In this document: piece after piece, positions 24,501 to 31,803 of the stretch
How the letters are laid out: each line of letters begins with the position of its first letter
Numbering within the stretch: the first letter of the stretch is position 1
Notes under the pieces: model-generated
The model's input: only the letters and a program-made list of their open reading frames with translations
Database searches by the model: none
What the model was told of the DNA's origin: nothing
NCBI GenBank assembly: GCA_028292825.1
Contig: JAQGLO010000067.1
Coordinates: forward strand, 1 to 41,668
Direction: 5' to 3'
Source of the DNA: Alphaproteobacteria bacterium
GTDB lineage: Bacteria > Pseudomonadota > Alphaproteobacteria > Micropepsales > Micropepsaceae
DNA: 41,668 bases
Position numbers and translations under genes: made by a program

Positions 24501-25045
24501 GCTCCTTCAACAACAACTGGAAGATCACCGCGCCCGTCTTCGCCCTCTGGATGCGGCTGCTGGATGCGGTGCCCGGCAGCGTGCTGTGGCTGCGCCAGTC
24601 GGGCGGCGGCGCCGACGCCAACCTGCGCCGCGCCGCCAAGGCCCATGGCGTCGCGCCGGAGCGGCTGGTTTTCGCCGCGCGCGAGGAGGATATCGGCGTG
24701 CATCTCGCCCGCCATGCGCTGGCCGACCTGTTCCTCGATACCCTGCCCTACAATGCCCATGCCACCGCTTGCGACGCGCTGTATGCGGGCCTGCCGGTGC
24801 TCACCTGCCGGGGCACGGCCTTTGCCGGGCGGGTCGCCGCCAGCCTGCTGACGGCAATCGAAATGCCCGAACTGATCGCGGAATCGCCTGAAGATTATGA
24901 AGCGCTGGCCCTGGCCCTGGCGCGCGAGCCGGCGCGACTGGGAGAGTTGCGCGCAAAGCTCGCCGCCAACCGTGCCACCGCGCCGCTGTTCGACACGACG
25001 CGCTTCGCCCGCGACCTGGAAGCGGCGCTTATTTCTCTGCTCTGA
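21536..25045 (+). CDS. TPR protein with two tandem O-GlcNAc-transferase (GT41) domains
   Basis: A 1169-residue cytoplasmic protein with the order TPR - GT41 - short TPR - GT41. Residues ~1-245 are about seven TPR units (for example RPDSPQLLNNRGSALADLGR). GT41 copy 1 (~315-655) begins IRLAYVSSDFRHHPVAAQI with likely catalytic His330 and has FNNNWKFTAPVF with Lys497 at the donor site. About two TPR units (~665-745) lead to copy 2 (~817-1165), with His830 in SSDLRRHVVGGQI and Lys996 in FNNNWKITAPVF. The copies are offset by 500 codons and share near-identical blocks such as LPYNAHATACDAL. Related bacterial enzymes glycosylate proteins, including flagellins; the target here is unknown. Its last 17 bp overlap the convergent cytochrome gene. 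Confidence 0.92.
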   Translation: MNSKTLVEQALALHRSGKLADAEALYVRAAQADAGDAAVRNSLGVVLAQQGRGAEALNALDAALALRPDDGEIILNRANVLQMLGRPAEALPGFDHALNARPDSPQLLNNRGSALADLGRTAEALESYDRAVALAPTFTPARNNRGGLLLAQQRFAEALADFDSALQAKPDDPVLLNNRGNALQGLLRYDDAVTAYTDAIARAPKIAETFNNRATALQQMKRHGAALADFETALALDPAQPHAFGGAAMAALNLCDWERVARFTDEMPARIGEVPPWVLLGYSGDEALQLACARAAIGKRFANLPPPLATGGYKHDRIRLAYVSSDFRHHPVAAQIARVIERHDRRRFEVIGISTGPDDGSPQRRRLMAAFDSFHDMRGRGPAQIAYALRAMEVDVLVDLNGHTDGDNFNILAHRPAPVQATWLGYAGTTAAPFIDWLVADAVVAPDAAAFSEKLLRLPGCFFPVDDSLAPGIAPMRADQGLPPDGFVFCCFNNNWKFTAPVFAIWMRLLQAVPGSVLWLKQAGEALPNLRRAAQDAGIDPDRLVFAKGAALDVHLARHALADLFLDTLPYNAHATACDALAAGLPVLTCRGTAFAGRVAASMLTASGVPELIAETPEEYEAMALALARDPAWLKALRQKLAANRALFDTARFTRDLETAIEDICRPPGAGALVAQGLTALDHGHGEAALALFDRAIAADPMRAAAHQGRGRVLALEKRNAEALQSFERALALDPSSPEAFDGVALTALHLCDWPRVAQIGLELASRIAAGQEVSPWTLLGYSGDAALQRRAAQRDIAARIPPFAPLWRGERHGHGRIRLAYISSDLRRHVVGGQIVELIARHDRSRFEVLGIATTPDDGSALRAQLVGAFDQFHDVSGQNPLEIARLLRALEVDVLVDLNGHTQSENFAVLAQRPAPVQASWLGYAGTTGTDFLHQIVDDVVAPDVAEFSEKLLRLPHSFFVSDTSRVLGACPSRAQQGLPEDRLVFCSFNNNWKITAPVFALWMRLLDAVPGSVLWLRQSGGGADANLRRAAKAHGVAPERLVFAAREEDIGVHLARHALADLFLDTLPYNAHATACDALYAGLPVLTCRGTAFAGRVAASLLTAIEMPELIAESPEDYEALALALAREPARLGELRAKLAANRATAPLFDTTRFARDLEAALISLL

Positions 25046-26234
25046 CGCGTTCCACGACGGCCGCTTCCACCGCAGGCGCACTGTTGCCCCAGTTGTTGCG
25101 GATATAGGTCAGCACATTGGCGACCTGGGCATCGTCCAGCTTCCAGGCAAAGCTGGGCATGGCCGGACCGGTGGGGGCGGCGGGCGTCGCCACCGCCTTG
25201 GATCCCGCCACCACCATGCGCGCGGCGGTGTCGGCCAGCGCCTGGGTGACATTGGCGTTGCCGGCCAGCGGCGGGAAGATCGCGCTGCCCTTGCCGTCCA
25301 GCCCATGACAGGCAGCACAGTTCATCCGATAGACCCGCGCACCCGCCTGCAGCTGCATGTCGCGCCTGTCGACGCCGCCGCCGGGCCCGCCGGATGGCGG
25401 CAGGTCCGCCAGATAGGTGGCAATGGCGACCAGGTCGCCGCCCGCCATATTCATGGTGGAATTCTCCACCACGTCCGCCATGGGACCGGAGGCGATGGAA
25501 TGCGCGTTCCGTCCGGTCTTCAGGTAATCGACGATGTCATCACCGCTCCAATTGCCGATGCCGGAGACCTTGTTGCCGGTCAGGTCGGGCGCGTACCAGC
25601 CCTGCAGCAAGCCGCCCGTCAGCACCGGCTTGTCGGCGCCCAGGAAATTCTTGGGCGCATGGCAGGCGCCGCAATGGGCCGCGCCTTCGACCAGATAGCG
25701 CCCGCGATTCCACACGGCGCTTTTTGCGCTGTCCGGCGCCAGGGCCGTGGGCTGGAAATAAAGCAGGTTCCAGCCATGCATCGCGAAACGGATATTGAAG
25801 GGAAAGCGCAGCTGGTTGACGTTCTGCGCCTGCTTCACCGGCTTGACGGACCTGATGTAGGACCACAGCACCGCGATATCGCCATCGCGCATGCGGGCAT
25901 AATAGGGATAGGGCATGGCGGGGTAGAGCAGCTTGCCGCCCGGCCCCACGCCCTGCGTCATCGCCTTGCGGAAATCCTCCAAACTGTAAGTGCCGATCCC
26001 GGTTTCACGATCCGGCGTGATGTTGGGCGTCACCAGCTTGCCGAACGGCGTTTCCAGCGCCACGCCGCCTGCCAGGTTCTTGCCGTGACAGCCTTCGCAG
26101 TCACCCAGCACTGCCTGGTACTTGCCGGCGTTGCTGGCCGCAAAAGCGGGCGACGCCGTCAACAGCGCGACCGTGGCGAACGCCATCAGCGAGCGCAGGC
26201 GCGAGCCGGAGCGAGAAATCAAAGAAGAACTCAT
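25029..26234 (-). CDS. Triheme cytochrome c subunit of a gluconate 2-dehydrogenase-type complex
   Basis: A 401-residue exported cytochrome with three haem motifs: CEGCH (46-50), CGACH and CAACH. The spacing over three cytochrome c domains is that of the cytochrome subunit of membrane-bound gluconate, sorbitol and 2-ketogluconate dehydrogenases, which carry electrons to ubiquinone. The signal is SLMAFATVALLTASPAFA. The preceding residues ISRSGSRLRS are encoded by a short dispersed repeat (26197-26213), so the true start could be the Met at residue 17. The given ATG overlaps the GMC gene stop as ATGA (26231-26234). Gene order subunit 3 - GMC - cytochrome supports one complex. The stop lies inside the convergent OGT gene. 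Confidence 0.9.
   Translation of the reverse strand: MSSSLISRSGSRLRSLMAFATVALLTASPAFAASNAGKYQAVLGDCEGCHGKNLAGGVALETPFGKLVTPNITPDRETGIGTYSLEDFRKAMTQGVGPGGKLLYPAMPYPYYARMRDGDIAVLWSYIRSVKPVKQAQNVNQLRFPFNIRFAMHGWNLLYFQPTALAPDSAKSAVWNRGRYLVEGAAHCGACHAPKNFLGADKPVLTGGLLQGWYAPDLTGNKVSGIGNWSGDDIVDYLKTGRNAHSIASGPMADVVENSTMNMAGGDLVAIATYLADLPPSGGPGGGVDRRDMQLQAGARVYRMNCAACHGLDGKGSAIFPPLAGNANVTQALADTAARMVVAGSKAVATPAAPTGPAMPSFAWKLDDAQVANVLTYIRNNWGNSAPAVEAAVVERVRAEK
26197..26213 (+). repeat. 17-bp dispersed repeat, copy 1 (inside the cytochrome c signal region)
   Basis: AGGCGCGAGCCGGAGCG occurs here and again exactly at 30370-30386. Both copies are followed within about ten bases by an A-rich run ending in ATCA. 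Here it lies in the 5' coding part of the triheme cytochrome gene and, read on the minus strand, encodes Arg/Ser-rich residues before the signal peptide. Confidence 0.6.
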
Positions 26235-27994
26235 GTGTGCACCAGCGCGCCGGGCGACTTGATGTACTGTTTGGTGATCGCGTCCGCCGTCCAGAAGGCC
26301 AGCGCCCCGACCGTGCCGGTGGGGTTCATGCCGGCATTGTGGGCGAAGGCCGATGCCCCGACCACGAAGACATTGGGCACGTCCCAGCTCTGCAGATACT
26401 TGTTCACCGCGCTGGTCGTGGGATCGCTGCCCATCACCGCACCGCCGGTATTGTGCGTCGATTGATAGGGCACCGAATCCCAGCCCTTCTTGATGCGCGA
26501 TACGGTGGTGACCTTGGCGCCAAAGGGCTTGGCGATCTTTTCCATCTGGTCGGAGAGATAATGCGACATGCGCAGGTCGTTTTCCGGAAAGTCAAACGTG
26601 ACGCGCAGCAGCGGCCGGCCGTGCCGGTCGGTATAGGTGGGATCCAGGTCGAGATAATTCTCCCGCACCGGATAGGACGAGCCCTGCGACGAGAAGCCCA
26701 TCGAGGAATTGTAGCCGTCCACCGTGGCCTGCTTCCACTTGGCGCCCCAGCGCGGCGTGCCCGGCGGCGTCGGCCGGTTGCCGATGGGACGGCCATTGGT
26801 GACGACACAATTGATGCCCGCGCCGCCCACGAAATCCAGGGCGCTGTGATCGAAGGCGTCACCGTTGAAGTCGTCCATGGTCTGGCCCAGCGTCCCCGAG
26901 CCGATGAACGGATTGAAATGCTTGCCGTCAAAGAACATGCGGGCGGCGCTTGAGGTCTGGTAGCAGTAGTTGCGCCCGATCGTGCCCTTGCCGCTGACCG
27001 GGTCATAGGGCTGCCCGATCTTCGACAGGAGCAGCATGCGCACATTCATCAGGCCGTAAGCGCAGACCAGCACGATATCGCCGGGCTGCTCATATTCGAT
27101 GCCATCGTCACCGATGTAAGTGACGCTCTTCGCCATCTTGCCGTCGGAGTGCAGGTTGATCTTCAGCACTTCGCTTTCGGTGCGCAGTTCGAAGTTCGGC
27201 TTCTTCATCAGCACCGGCAGGATGGTGGTCTGGGCGCTGGCCTTGGAATAGTTGCCGCAGGCGAACCGTTCGCAGAAGCCGCAATAGGTGCACTGCCCCA
27301 TGCGCACGCCCAGCGGGTTCACATAGGAGGTCGACAGGTTGGCCGACGGCGTGGGGAAGGGATGGAAACCCTGCTGCGCCACCGTCTGGGCGAACAAAGT
27401 CGGGGCATAGCTCATCTTCATGGGCGGGGTGGGATATTCGCGGCTGCGGGCGCTTTCGAACGGATTGCCGCCGGGCTGGACCTGGCCGCCCAGATTGCCC
27501 GCCTTGCCGGAGATGCCGCAAAGATATTCGAACTTGTCGAAGCTCTTCTCGATTTCGTTCCAGGTCACGCCCCAGTCCTGCAAGGTCAGGCCCTGCAGCT
27601 TTTTGGCGCCATAGCGCTGGGTGAGATGGCTTTTGATCGAGAAGTCGCTGTCCCAGAAGCGCCAGGTATGGCCGTTCCAGTGCACACCGGCGCCGCCCAC
27701 CCCGTCGCCCGGCAGGAAGCTGCCATAGTCGCGCATCGGCAGCGCCGTCTGGTCCATGGCGTTGCGCATGGTCATGGCTTCGACCGACGGCTTCAGGAAC
27801 AGGTCCTTGCGGATGGCGTAGCGCAGTTCGTCCTGCATGTAGGCGATGTTGAAATCGGTGGCGGTATCGCGCCACGGCCCGCGCTCCAGCGCCACCACAT
27901 TCAGCCCCGCATCGGTCAGCTGCTGCGCCAGGATCGAGCCGGTCCAGCCCAGTCCGATGATCACCGCGTCGCGCTTGGGAAGAAGCTTGGCCAT
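26231..27994 (-). CDS. GMC-family FAD dehydrogenase, gluconate 2-dehydrogenase-type large subunit
   Basis: A 587-residue flavoprotein that should oxidise a sugar acid, polyol or related alcohol in the periplasm. The FAD-binding motif is AVIIGLGWTGSILAQQL near the N-terminus with VVALERG after it. HWNGHTWRFW, YCGFCERFACGNYSKASAQTT and the C-terminal STHNTGGAVMGSDP ... GASAFAHNAGMNPTGTVGALAF, with the active-site His/Asn pair, fit the gluconate 2-dehydrogenase alpha group. The CxxCxxxxC-like cluster near 240 is common in this branch. It has no signal of its own and is presumably exported as a passenger with the Tat-bearing subunit 3. There is 1 bp between the subunit 3 stop and this ATG; the stop overlaps the cytochrome start by 4 bp. 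Confidence 0.9.
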   Translation of the reverse strand: MAKLLPKRDAVIIGLGWTGSILAQQLTDAGLNVVALERGPWRDTATDFNIAYMQDELRYAIRKDLFLKPSVEAMTMRNAMDQTALPMRDYGSFLPGDGVGGAGVHWNGHTWRFWDSDFSIKSHLTQRYGAKKLQGLTLQDWGVTWNEIEKSFDKFEYLCGISGKAGNLGGQVQPGGNPFESARSREYPTPPMKMSYAPTLFAQTVAQQGFHPFPTPSANLSTSYVNPLGVRMGQCTYCGFCERFACGNYSKASAQTTILPVLMKKPNFELRTESEVLKINLHSDGKMAKSVTYIGDDGIEYEQPGDIVLVCAYGLMNVRMLLLSKIGQPYDPVSGKGTIGRNYCYQTSSAARMFFDGKHFNPFIGSGTLGQTMDDFNGDAFDHSALDFVGGAGINCVVTNGRPIGNRPTPPGTPRWGAKWKQATVDGYNSSMGFSSQGSSYPVRENYLDLDPTYTDRHGRPLLRVTFDFPENDLRMSHYLSDQMEKIAKPFGAKVTTVSRIKKGWDSVPYQSTHNTGGAVMGSDPTTSAVNKYLQSWDVPNVFVVGASAFAHNAGMNPTGTVGALAFWTADAITKQYIKSPGALVHT

Positions 27995-27995
27995 C

Positions 27996-28727
27996 TCAGC
28001 CCTCCGCCGAATAGATCGAGACCGGGCCGCGCGGATACGGCACGTTATGCTTGTCGATGTGATCGCGGTAATCGTAGCGCGCGCCCGGAAAGCCGATCAT
28101 CTTCCAGCTCGCCATGTTCTTGTTGCCGCCATAGAGCGGGTCGGCGAAGAAGCCTTCCATCGTGCCTTGAAGCACCAGCTCGAAGAATTCCTTGGTCGAG
28201 AAACCGGGCTTCAGCTTCAAGATGATGGCGCCACCATCCAGCCCCGCCAGCACGACGTCCTGCTGCGCCGGGGTCAGCGCCACGAAATCCTTCTTGTAAG
28301 TGGCGTGGGTGTAATCGGCCAAGGCCCGCAGCCCCAGCCGGTAGCGCCCCGCCGGCGTCAGGTCACCCTGGTAGCCCTGGGTCGACAGACCCTTCGCAAA
28401 CGGCCCCTTGGTATAAAGCCTGCTCGCCTGCCCGAAGCTGCCGGCCAGCTGGCGGTCGATATAGACGGCGCAGCCGCTGTCCTTGCCGCCGGGCGACAGG
28501 TGGTCGGCGGGGATCAGCCGGTCGGCAATGGCTTCCACCGTGGCAGCCTCGCCGGGAGTGAAGAAGTACCAGCCCAGCGGGTTCACCGGCTTGGGCGGAT
28601 CGCCGGCAAAGGGCGACCAGGGCAGATTGCCGGAAATATTGCGACCGTCCGCCGTGGTGGCGAGGATCGCCAGTGCCGCGGCGCTGGCCAGGAGGCTGCG
28701 GCGGCTCACGGTCCGTGATGGATGCAT
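27996..28727 (-). CDS. Gluconate 2-dehydrogenase subunit 3 family protein (Tat-exported)
   Basis: A 243-residue small subunit of the GMC dehydrogenase complex. The Tat signal SRRSLLASAAALAILATTA is the only one in the operon and probably carries the large subunit across too. After it come the family blocks FFTPGEAATVEAIADRLIPAD, GCAVYIDRQLAGSFG and FFELVLQGTMEGFFADPLYGGN, and the end MIGFPGARYDYRDHI. Size is normal for subunit 3. ATG at 28725-28727 follows GGGGAAG. It is first in the operon, with a 217-bp gap upstream to a divergent small stress-type gene. Confidence 0.9.
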   Translation of the reverse strand: MHPSRTVSRRSLLASAAALAILATTADGRNISGNLPWSPFAGDPPKPVNPLGWYFFTPGEAATVEAIADRLIPADHLSPGGKDSGCAVYIDRQLAGSFGQASRLYTKGPFAKGLSTQGYQGDLTPAGRYRLGLRALADYTHATYKKDFVALTPAQQDVVLAGLDGGAIILKLKPGFSTKEFFELVLQGTMEGFFADPLYGGNKNMASWKMIGFPGARYDYRDHIDKHNVPYPRGPVSIYSAEG

Positions 28728-28877
28728 CTGTCTTCCCCAGCCGGCGATTCTGTTTTTGTTGGCGCGATCCTAGCGCGGTGTTCCGGGCGATCAAACCGGG
28801 ACGCCAAGGAACCGGGCAGGATGAAAAATGGTGCGTCCGGCCGCACCATGAAACCTTTGGAACTGCTGGTTTTTTCC

Positions 28878-28902
28878 GGAACGCCGCTGCCGCCCAGGGG
28901 TT
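28878..28902 (+). promoter_or_regulatory. Candidate EcfG (general stress sigma factor) promoter
   Basis: GGAAC at 28878-28882 is followed after 17 bases by GTT at 28900-28902, matching the GGAAC-N16/17-cGTT consensus of alphaproteobacterial EcfG promoters except for the C before GTT. Transcription would begin about 35 bp before the TTG start of the Q/N-rich small protein, leaving room for the GGAGGA Shine-Dalgarno. A second GGAAC lies 19 bp upstream (28859-28863) without a matching -10. Confidence 0.5.
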
Positions 28903-28944
28903 CTCTCATCAGGCTGGGACAAACCTTCCTTGGAGGACAATATC

Positions 28945-29112
28945 TTGACCAACAACAACCAGGACAATGACCGCAACAAGCCGCAGAACCAGCCGCAGTC
29001 CGGCCAACAGGCCGGCCAGCAGCAGAAGCAGGGCGGCCAGCAGGACCAGGACAAGAACAACCAGAACAAGCCCGGCAATCCGCCCGGAAACGACCAGAAC
29101 AAGCAGCGCTAA
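28945..29112 (+). CDS. Small Gln/Asn-rich hydrophilic protein
   Basis: A 55-residue protein made almost entirely of Gln, Asn, Lys, Asp, Gly and Pro (for example QNQPQSGQQAGQQQKQGGQQ), with no hydrophobic core and so probably disordered. The start is TTG at 28945-28947, chosen because a strong GGAGGA lies seven bases upstream; an earlier in-frame TTG at 28930 lies before that site. A clear intrinsic terminator follows 19 bp after the stop and a candidate EcfG promoter precedes it, so this is a single-gene unit. Low-complexity hydrophilic proteins are often stress- or desiccation-induced; a role here is inference. The DNA composition (rich in CAG/AAC) differs from its neighbours. Confidence 0.78.
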   Translation: MTNNNQDNDRNKPQNQPQSGQQAGQQQKQGGQQDQDKNNQNKPGNPPGNDQNKQR

Positions 29113-29130
29113 GGCGCCTTGACGAAAAGG

Positions 29131-29161
29131 GAGCCCGGCCCACCAGTCGGGCTCTTTTTTT
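29131..29161 (+). terminator. Intrinsic terminator after the Q/N-rich gene
   Basis: The 7-bp stem GAGCCCG/CGGGCTC with a 10-base loop is followed by seven T (29155-29161). It ends the Q/N-rich small-protein transcript and separates it from alanine dehydrogenase downstream. Confidence 0.85.
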
Positions 29162-29274
29162 CGTTTCGAGGGGCGTGGCTGTTCTTTTATGGCGCGAACG
29201 CCGCCCGGCACGCAGCCACATTTCCCAAACTGCGCGTTAGAATGAGTCCGTTTCCCCCAAACGAGGCTTCCTTC

Positions 29275-30363
29275 ATGCGCATCGGTACCGTCCGCGAAAT
29301 CAAGACCCTGGAATTCCGCGTCGGCATCACGCCGGAAGGCGCTGCCGAGCTGGTGGCCCATGGCCATCAGGTCTTCGTGGAAACCGGCGCGGGCGCCGGT
29401 ATCGGCCTGGGAGATGACGCCTATGCGAGCGTGGGCGCGACGGTGCTGCCCGATGCCAAATCAGTGTTCGACAAGTCCGAGATGATCGTGAAGGTGAAGG
29501 AGCCGCAGGCAGTCGAAATCGCCATGCTGCGCCCCGATCACACCCTGTTCACCTATCTCCATCTGGCTGCCGACCGCGACCAGACCCTGGGCCTGATGAA
29601 GTCCGGCGCCACCTGTATCGCCTATGAAACCATCACCGACAATTACGGCCGCCTGCCCCTGCTGGCGCCGATGAGCCAGGTGGCGGGCCGCATGGCCACC
29701 ATGGTGGCGTCGCAATACATGATGAAGCCGTATGGTGGGCGCGGGCTGTTGATGTCGGGCGTTCCCGGCGTGCCGGGCGCCAAGGTCGGCATCCTGGGCG
29801 CAGGCGTGTCGGGCATGCATGCCGCCGAAATCGCGCTGGGCATGCGCGCCGACGTCACCATGTTCGACATCTCGGCCGAGCGGCTGGCGGCGGTGGACGC
29901 CCAGTTCGGCGGCGCCGTGAAAGGCGTGCATTCCTCCAAGAAGGTGCTGCAGGATTACCTGCCGGTCGCCGATGCCATCATCGGCTGCGTGCTGGTGACC
30001 GGCGCCGCCGCGCCCAAGCTGATCCGGCGCGAGGACCTGAAGAAGATGAAGCCCGGCGCGGTGCTGGTGGACGTCGCCATCGACCAGGGCGGCTGTTTTG
30101 AGACCAGCAAGGCGACCACCCACGAACATCCCACCTTCGTGGTGGACGGCATCATCCATTACTGCGTCGCCAACATGCCCGGCGCCGCGCCACTGACCTC
30201 CACCTATGCCCTGACCGCCGTCACCCTGCCCTTCGTGCTGCGCATGGCGGAGAAGGGCGTGGCCGGCGCGCTGGCCGCCGATCCGCATCTGAAGAATGGC
30301 CTGAACGTGCAGGCCGGCAAGATCACCCATCCGGCGGTGCAGGCGGTGATGGACGCGGCGTAA
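29275..30363 (+). CDS. ald: Alanine dehydrogenase
   Basis: A 362-residue cytoplasmic enzyme that interconverts L-alanine and pyruvate plus ammonia with NAD. The key residues are in place: Arg15 (EFRVGITP), Lys75 (VKVKEP), His96 (TYLHLAAD) and the Rossmann motif GILGAGVSGMHAAEIA near 170-185; VDVAIDQGG holds the expected Asp near 270. Length is normal. I chose ATG 29275, with GAGG ten bases upstream, because homologues start M-R-I/V-G; the open frame runs 52 codons further up without family similarity. It is a single gene behind a terminator. It could feed ammonia or pyruvate from alanine taken up by permeases in the window. Confidence 0.95.
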   Translation: MRIGTVREIKTLEFRVGITPEGAAELVAHGHQVFVETGAGAGIGLGDDAYASVGATVLPDAKSVFDKSEMIVKVKEPQAVEIAMLRPDHTLFTYLHLAADRDQTLGLMKSGATCIAYETITDNYGRLPLLAPMSQVAGRMATMVASQYMMKPYGGRGLLMSGVPGVPGAKVGILGAGVSGMHAAEIALGMRADVTMFDISAERLAAVDAQFGGAVKGVHSSKKVLQDYLPVADAIIGCVLVTGAAAPKLIRREDLKKMKPGAVLVDVAIDQGGCFETSKATTHEHPTFVVDGIIHYCVANMPGAAPLTSTYALTAVTLPFVLRMAEKGVAGALAADPHLKNGLNVQAGKITHPAVQAVMDAA

Positions 30364-30369
30364 ACGCGT

Positions 30370-30386
30370 AGGCGCGAGCCGGAGCG
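30370..30386 (+). repeat. 17-bp dispersed repeat, copy 2 (between ald and the diflavin reductase gene)
   Basis: Exact second copy of AGGCGCGAGCCGGAGCG, seven bases after the ald stop codon and eight before the stop of the convergent reductase gene. The A-rich tail that follows contains that gene's stop codon. Its presence here in an intergenic gap, and in the start of a coding gene at 26197, suggests a small mobile or recurrent element. Confidence 0.6.
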
Positions 30387-30393
30387 CCAAAAA

Positions 30394-31803
30394 TCAGTAG
30401 ATATCCCGGCGGTAGAGCCCGTCCTGGGTCATCTGGTCCAGTTTCTCCTGGCCGCAGATCGTCACCAATGCGTCTTGCACGCCGGCCGCCATCTCCAGCC
30501 CGCCGCACACCATCAGCGACGTGCCGCGGTCCAGCCAGGCACAGATCTCGACGCCCTGCTCCGCCACCAGATGCTGCACGTAGCGCTTCGGTTCGGAATC
30601 GCGTGAAAAGACCAGGTCGGTCTTTTCCAATGTGCCGTCGGCCTGCCACGCCTTGATGTCATCGGCATAATAAAGATCGTGCGCCGCGCTGCGCTCGCCC
30701 AGCAGCAGCCAGGCGCCGCCGATCTTCTTCCGCGCACGATGCAGAAGGTGCGCCCGCAATCCCGCCATGCCGGTGCCTGCACCGATCAGGATCATCGGGC
30801 CATCATTCGGCGGCTGGAAATTGGGATTGGGCCGCAACCGCAGCTTCACGACGCCGCCGACCTCCGCCACCTGGGTCAGCCAGCCCGAGCCCAGCCCGAT
30901 GCTGCCGTCATTTTTGACAGCCTTGCGCACCAGCAATTCCATGCGCGGCGGCAAAGACGCGATGGAATATTCGCGCGGCACAAACGCTTCCAGCCGCTGC
31001 ACCAGCCATTCCAGCGCCACGCCTTCGACCTCGTGGTCGTTCGGCAGGCGGCTATGGGCGATGATATCGCGCAGGAAGGTCCAGTGGCCGTGCCACTTGA
31101 AGCTGAGCTCGCCATTCAACCTGTGGCGTTCCAGGAACGCATCCACTGAGTCCTGCGCATTGCGTGGCCACACCTCGGCGATGTCGCCGGCGATCCATGT
31201 CGCGTCATCCCTCGGCGTCAGCGCCACATGCCAGGCCTCGCCTCCCGGACTTCCAGCATTCAGCAGGCGGCGTTCCACCAGCGTCCAGTCGCGCGGCGCG
31301 CCGGGCATCAGCGCCGCGCCGCTGGTCGCCGCGCCCAGCTGGTTCAGCTGCCCGGCCCATCGGCCCATCGCGGCGTCATCGTCATCGCCATTGACGCAGA
31401 CGATCTCGAACAGCCGCTTCGCCTTGCCCTTTGCCAGCCAGCGGTCCAGTTCGCGCCCGAAGCCGCAAAAGGTGGCGTCATACTTGCGATCGCCCAGCGC
31501 CAGCACGGCATAGTCCAGGCCCTTGAAGGACGCCGCCAGCGCCATCTGCTTGCGCGCAAAGGCCCGCGCCGTATCCGGCGCCTCGCCTGCGCCATAGGTG
31601 CTGGTCACCACCAGCAGGGTGCCCGCCTGCGCCAGTTCCGCCGCCGTCAGGCCGCCCAAGGCCGTGACCTTCACCGGCCGTGCCCCCGCCAGCGCATTGG
31701 CCGTCAGCCAGGCGATTCGCTCGGCCGCACCGGTCTGGCTGGCGAACGCCACCAAGATCTTGCCCGCCTTCCGGGGCCCGCTGCGAAACAGGGAAAACAC
31801 CAT
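30394..31803 (-). CDS. CysJ-like diflavin reductase (flavodoxin + FAD/NADPH domains)
   Basis: A 469-residue cytoplasmic electron-transfer flavoprotein. Residues ~15-150 are a flavodoxin domain (ILVAFASQTGAAERIAWLTANAL, VVTSTYGAGEAPDTARAF). The FAD domain carries PREYSIASLP, the R-x-Y-S FAD motif. The NADPH part has GAGTGMAGLRAHLLHR and ends QDGLYRRDIY, typical of CysJ and P450 reductases. CysJ is about 600 residues; this one has a shorter connecting domain, similar to compact diflavin reductases. No sulfite reductase haemoprotein or P450 is near, so its partner is unknown. ATG at 31801-31803. The gene ends just after the 17-bp repeat and is convergent with ald. Confidence 0.85.
   Translation of the reverse strand: MVFSLFRSGPRKAGKILVAFASQTGAAERIAWLTANALAGARPVKVTALGGLTAAELAQAGTLLVVTSTYGAGEAPDTARAFARKQMALAASFKGLDYAVLALGDRKYDATFCGFGRELDRWLAKGKAKRLFEIVCVNGDDDDAAMGRWAGQLNQLGAATSGAALMPGAPRDWTLVERRLLNAGSPGGEAWHVALTPRDDATWIAGDIAEVWPRNAQDSVDAFLERHRLNGELSFKWHGHWTFLRDIIAHSRLPNDHEVEGVALEWLVQRLEAFVPREYSIASLPPRMELLVRKAVKNDGSIGLGSGWLTQVAEVGGVVKLRLRPNPNFQPPNDGPMILIGAGTGMAGLRAHLLHRARKKIGGAWLLLGERSAAHDLYYADDIKAWQADGTLEKTDLVFSRDSEPKRYVQHLVAEQGVEICAWLDRGTSLMVCGGLEMAAGVQDALVTICGQEKLDQMTQDGLYRRDIY

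Noticed and set aside
21473-25081. Upstream extension of the amidohydrolase frame to ~1498 codons, opposite the OGT gene
   Set aside because: Only the last 295 codons have family similarity and they begin with a signal peptide; the rest is shadow sequence of the tandem OGT gene, with a repeated look because that gene is duplicated.
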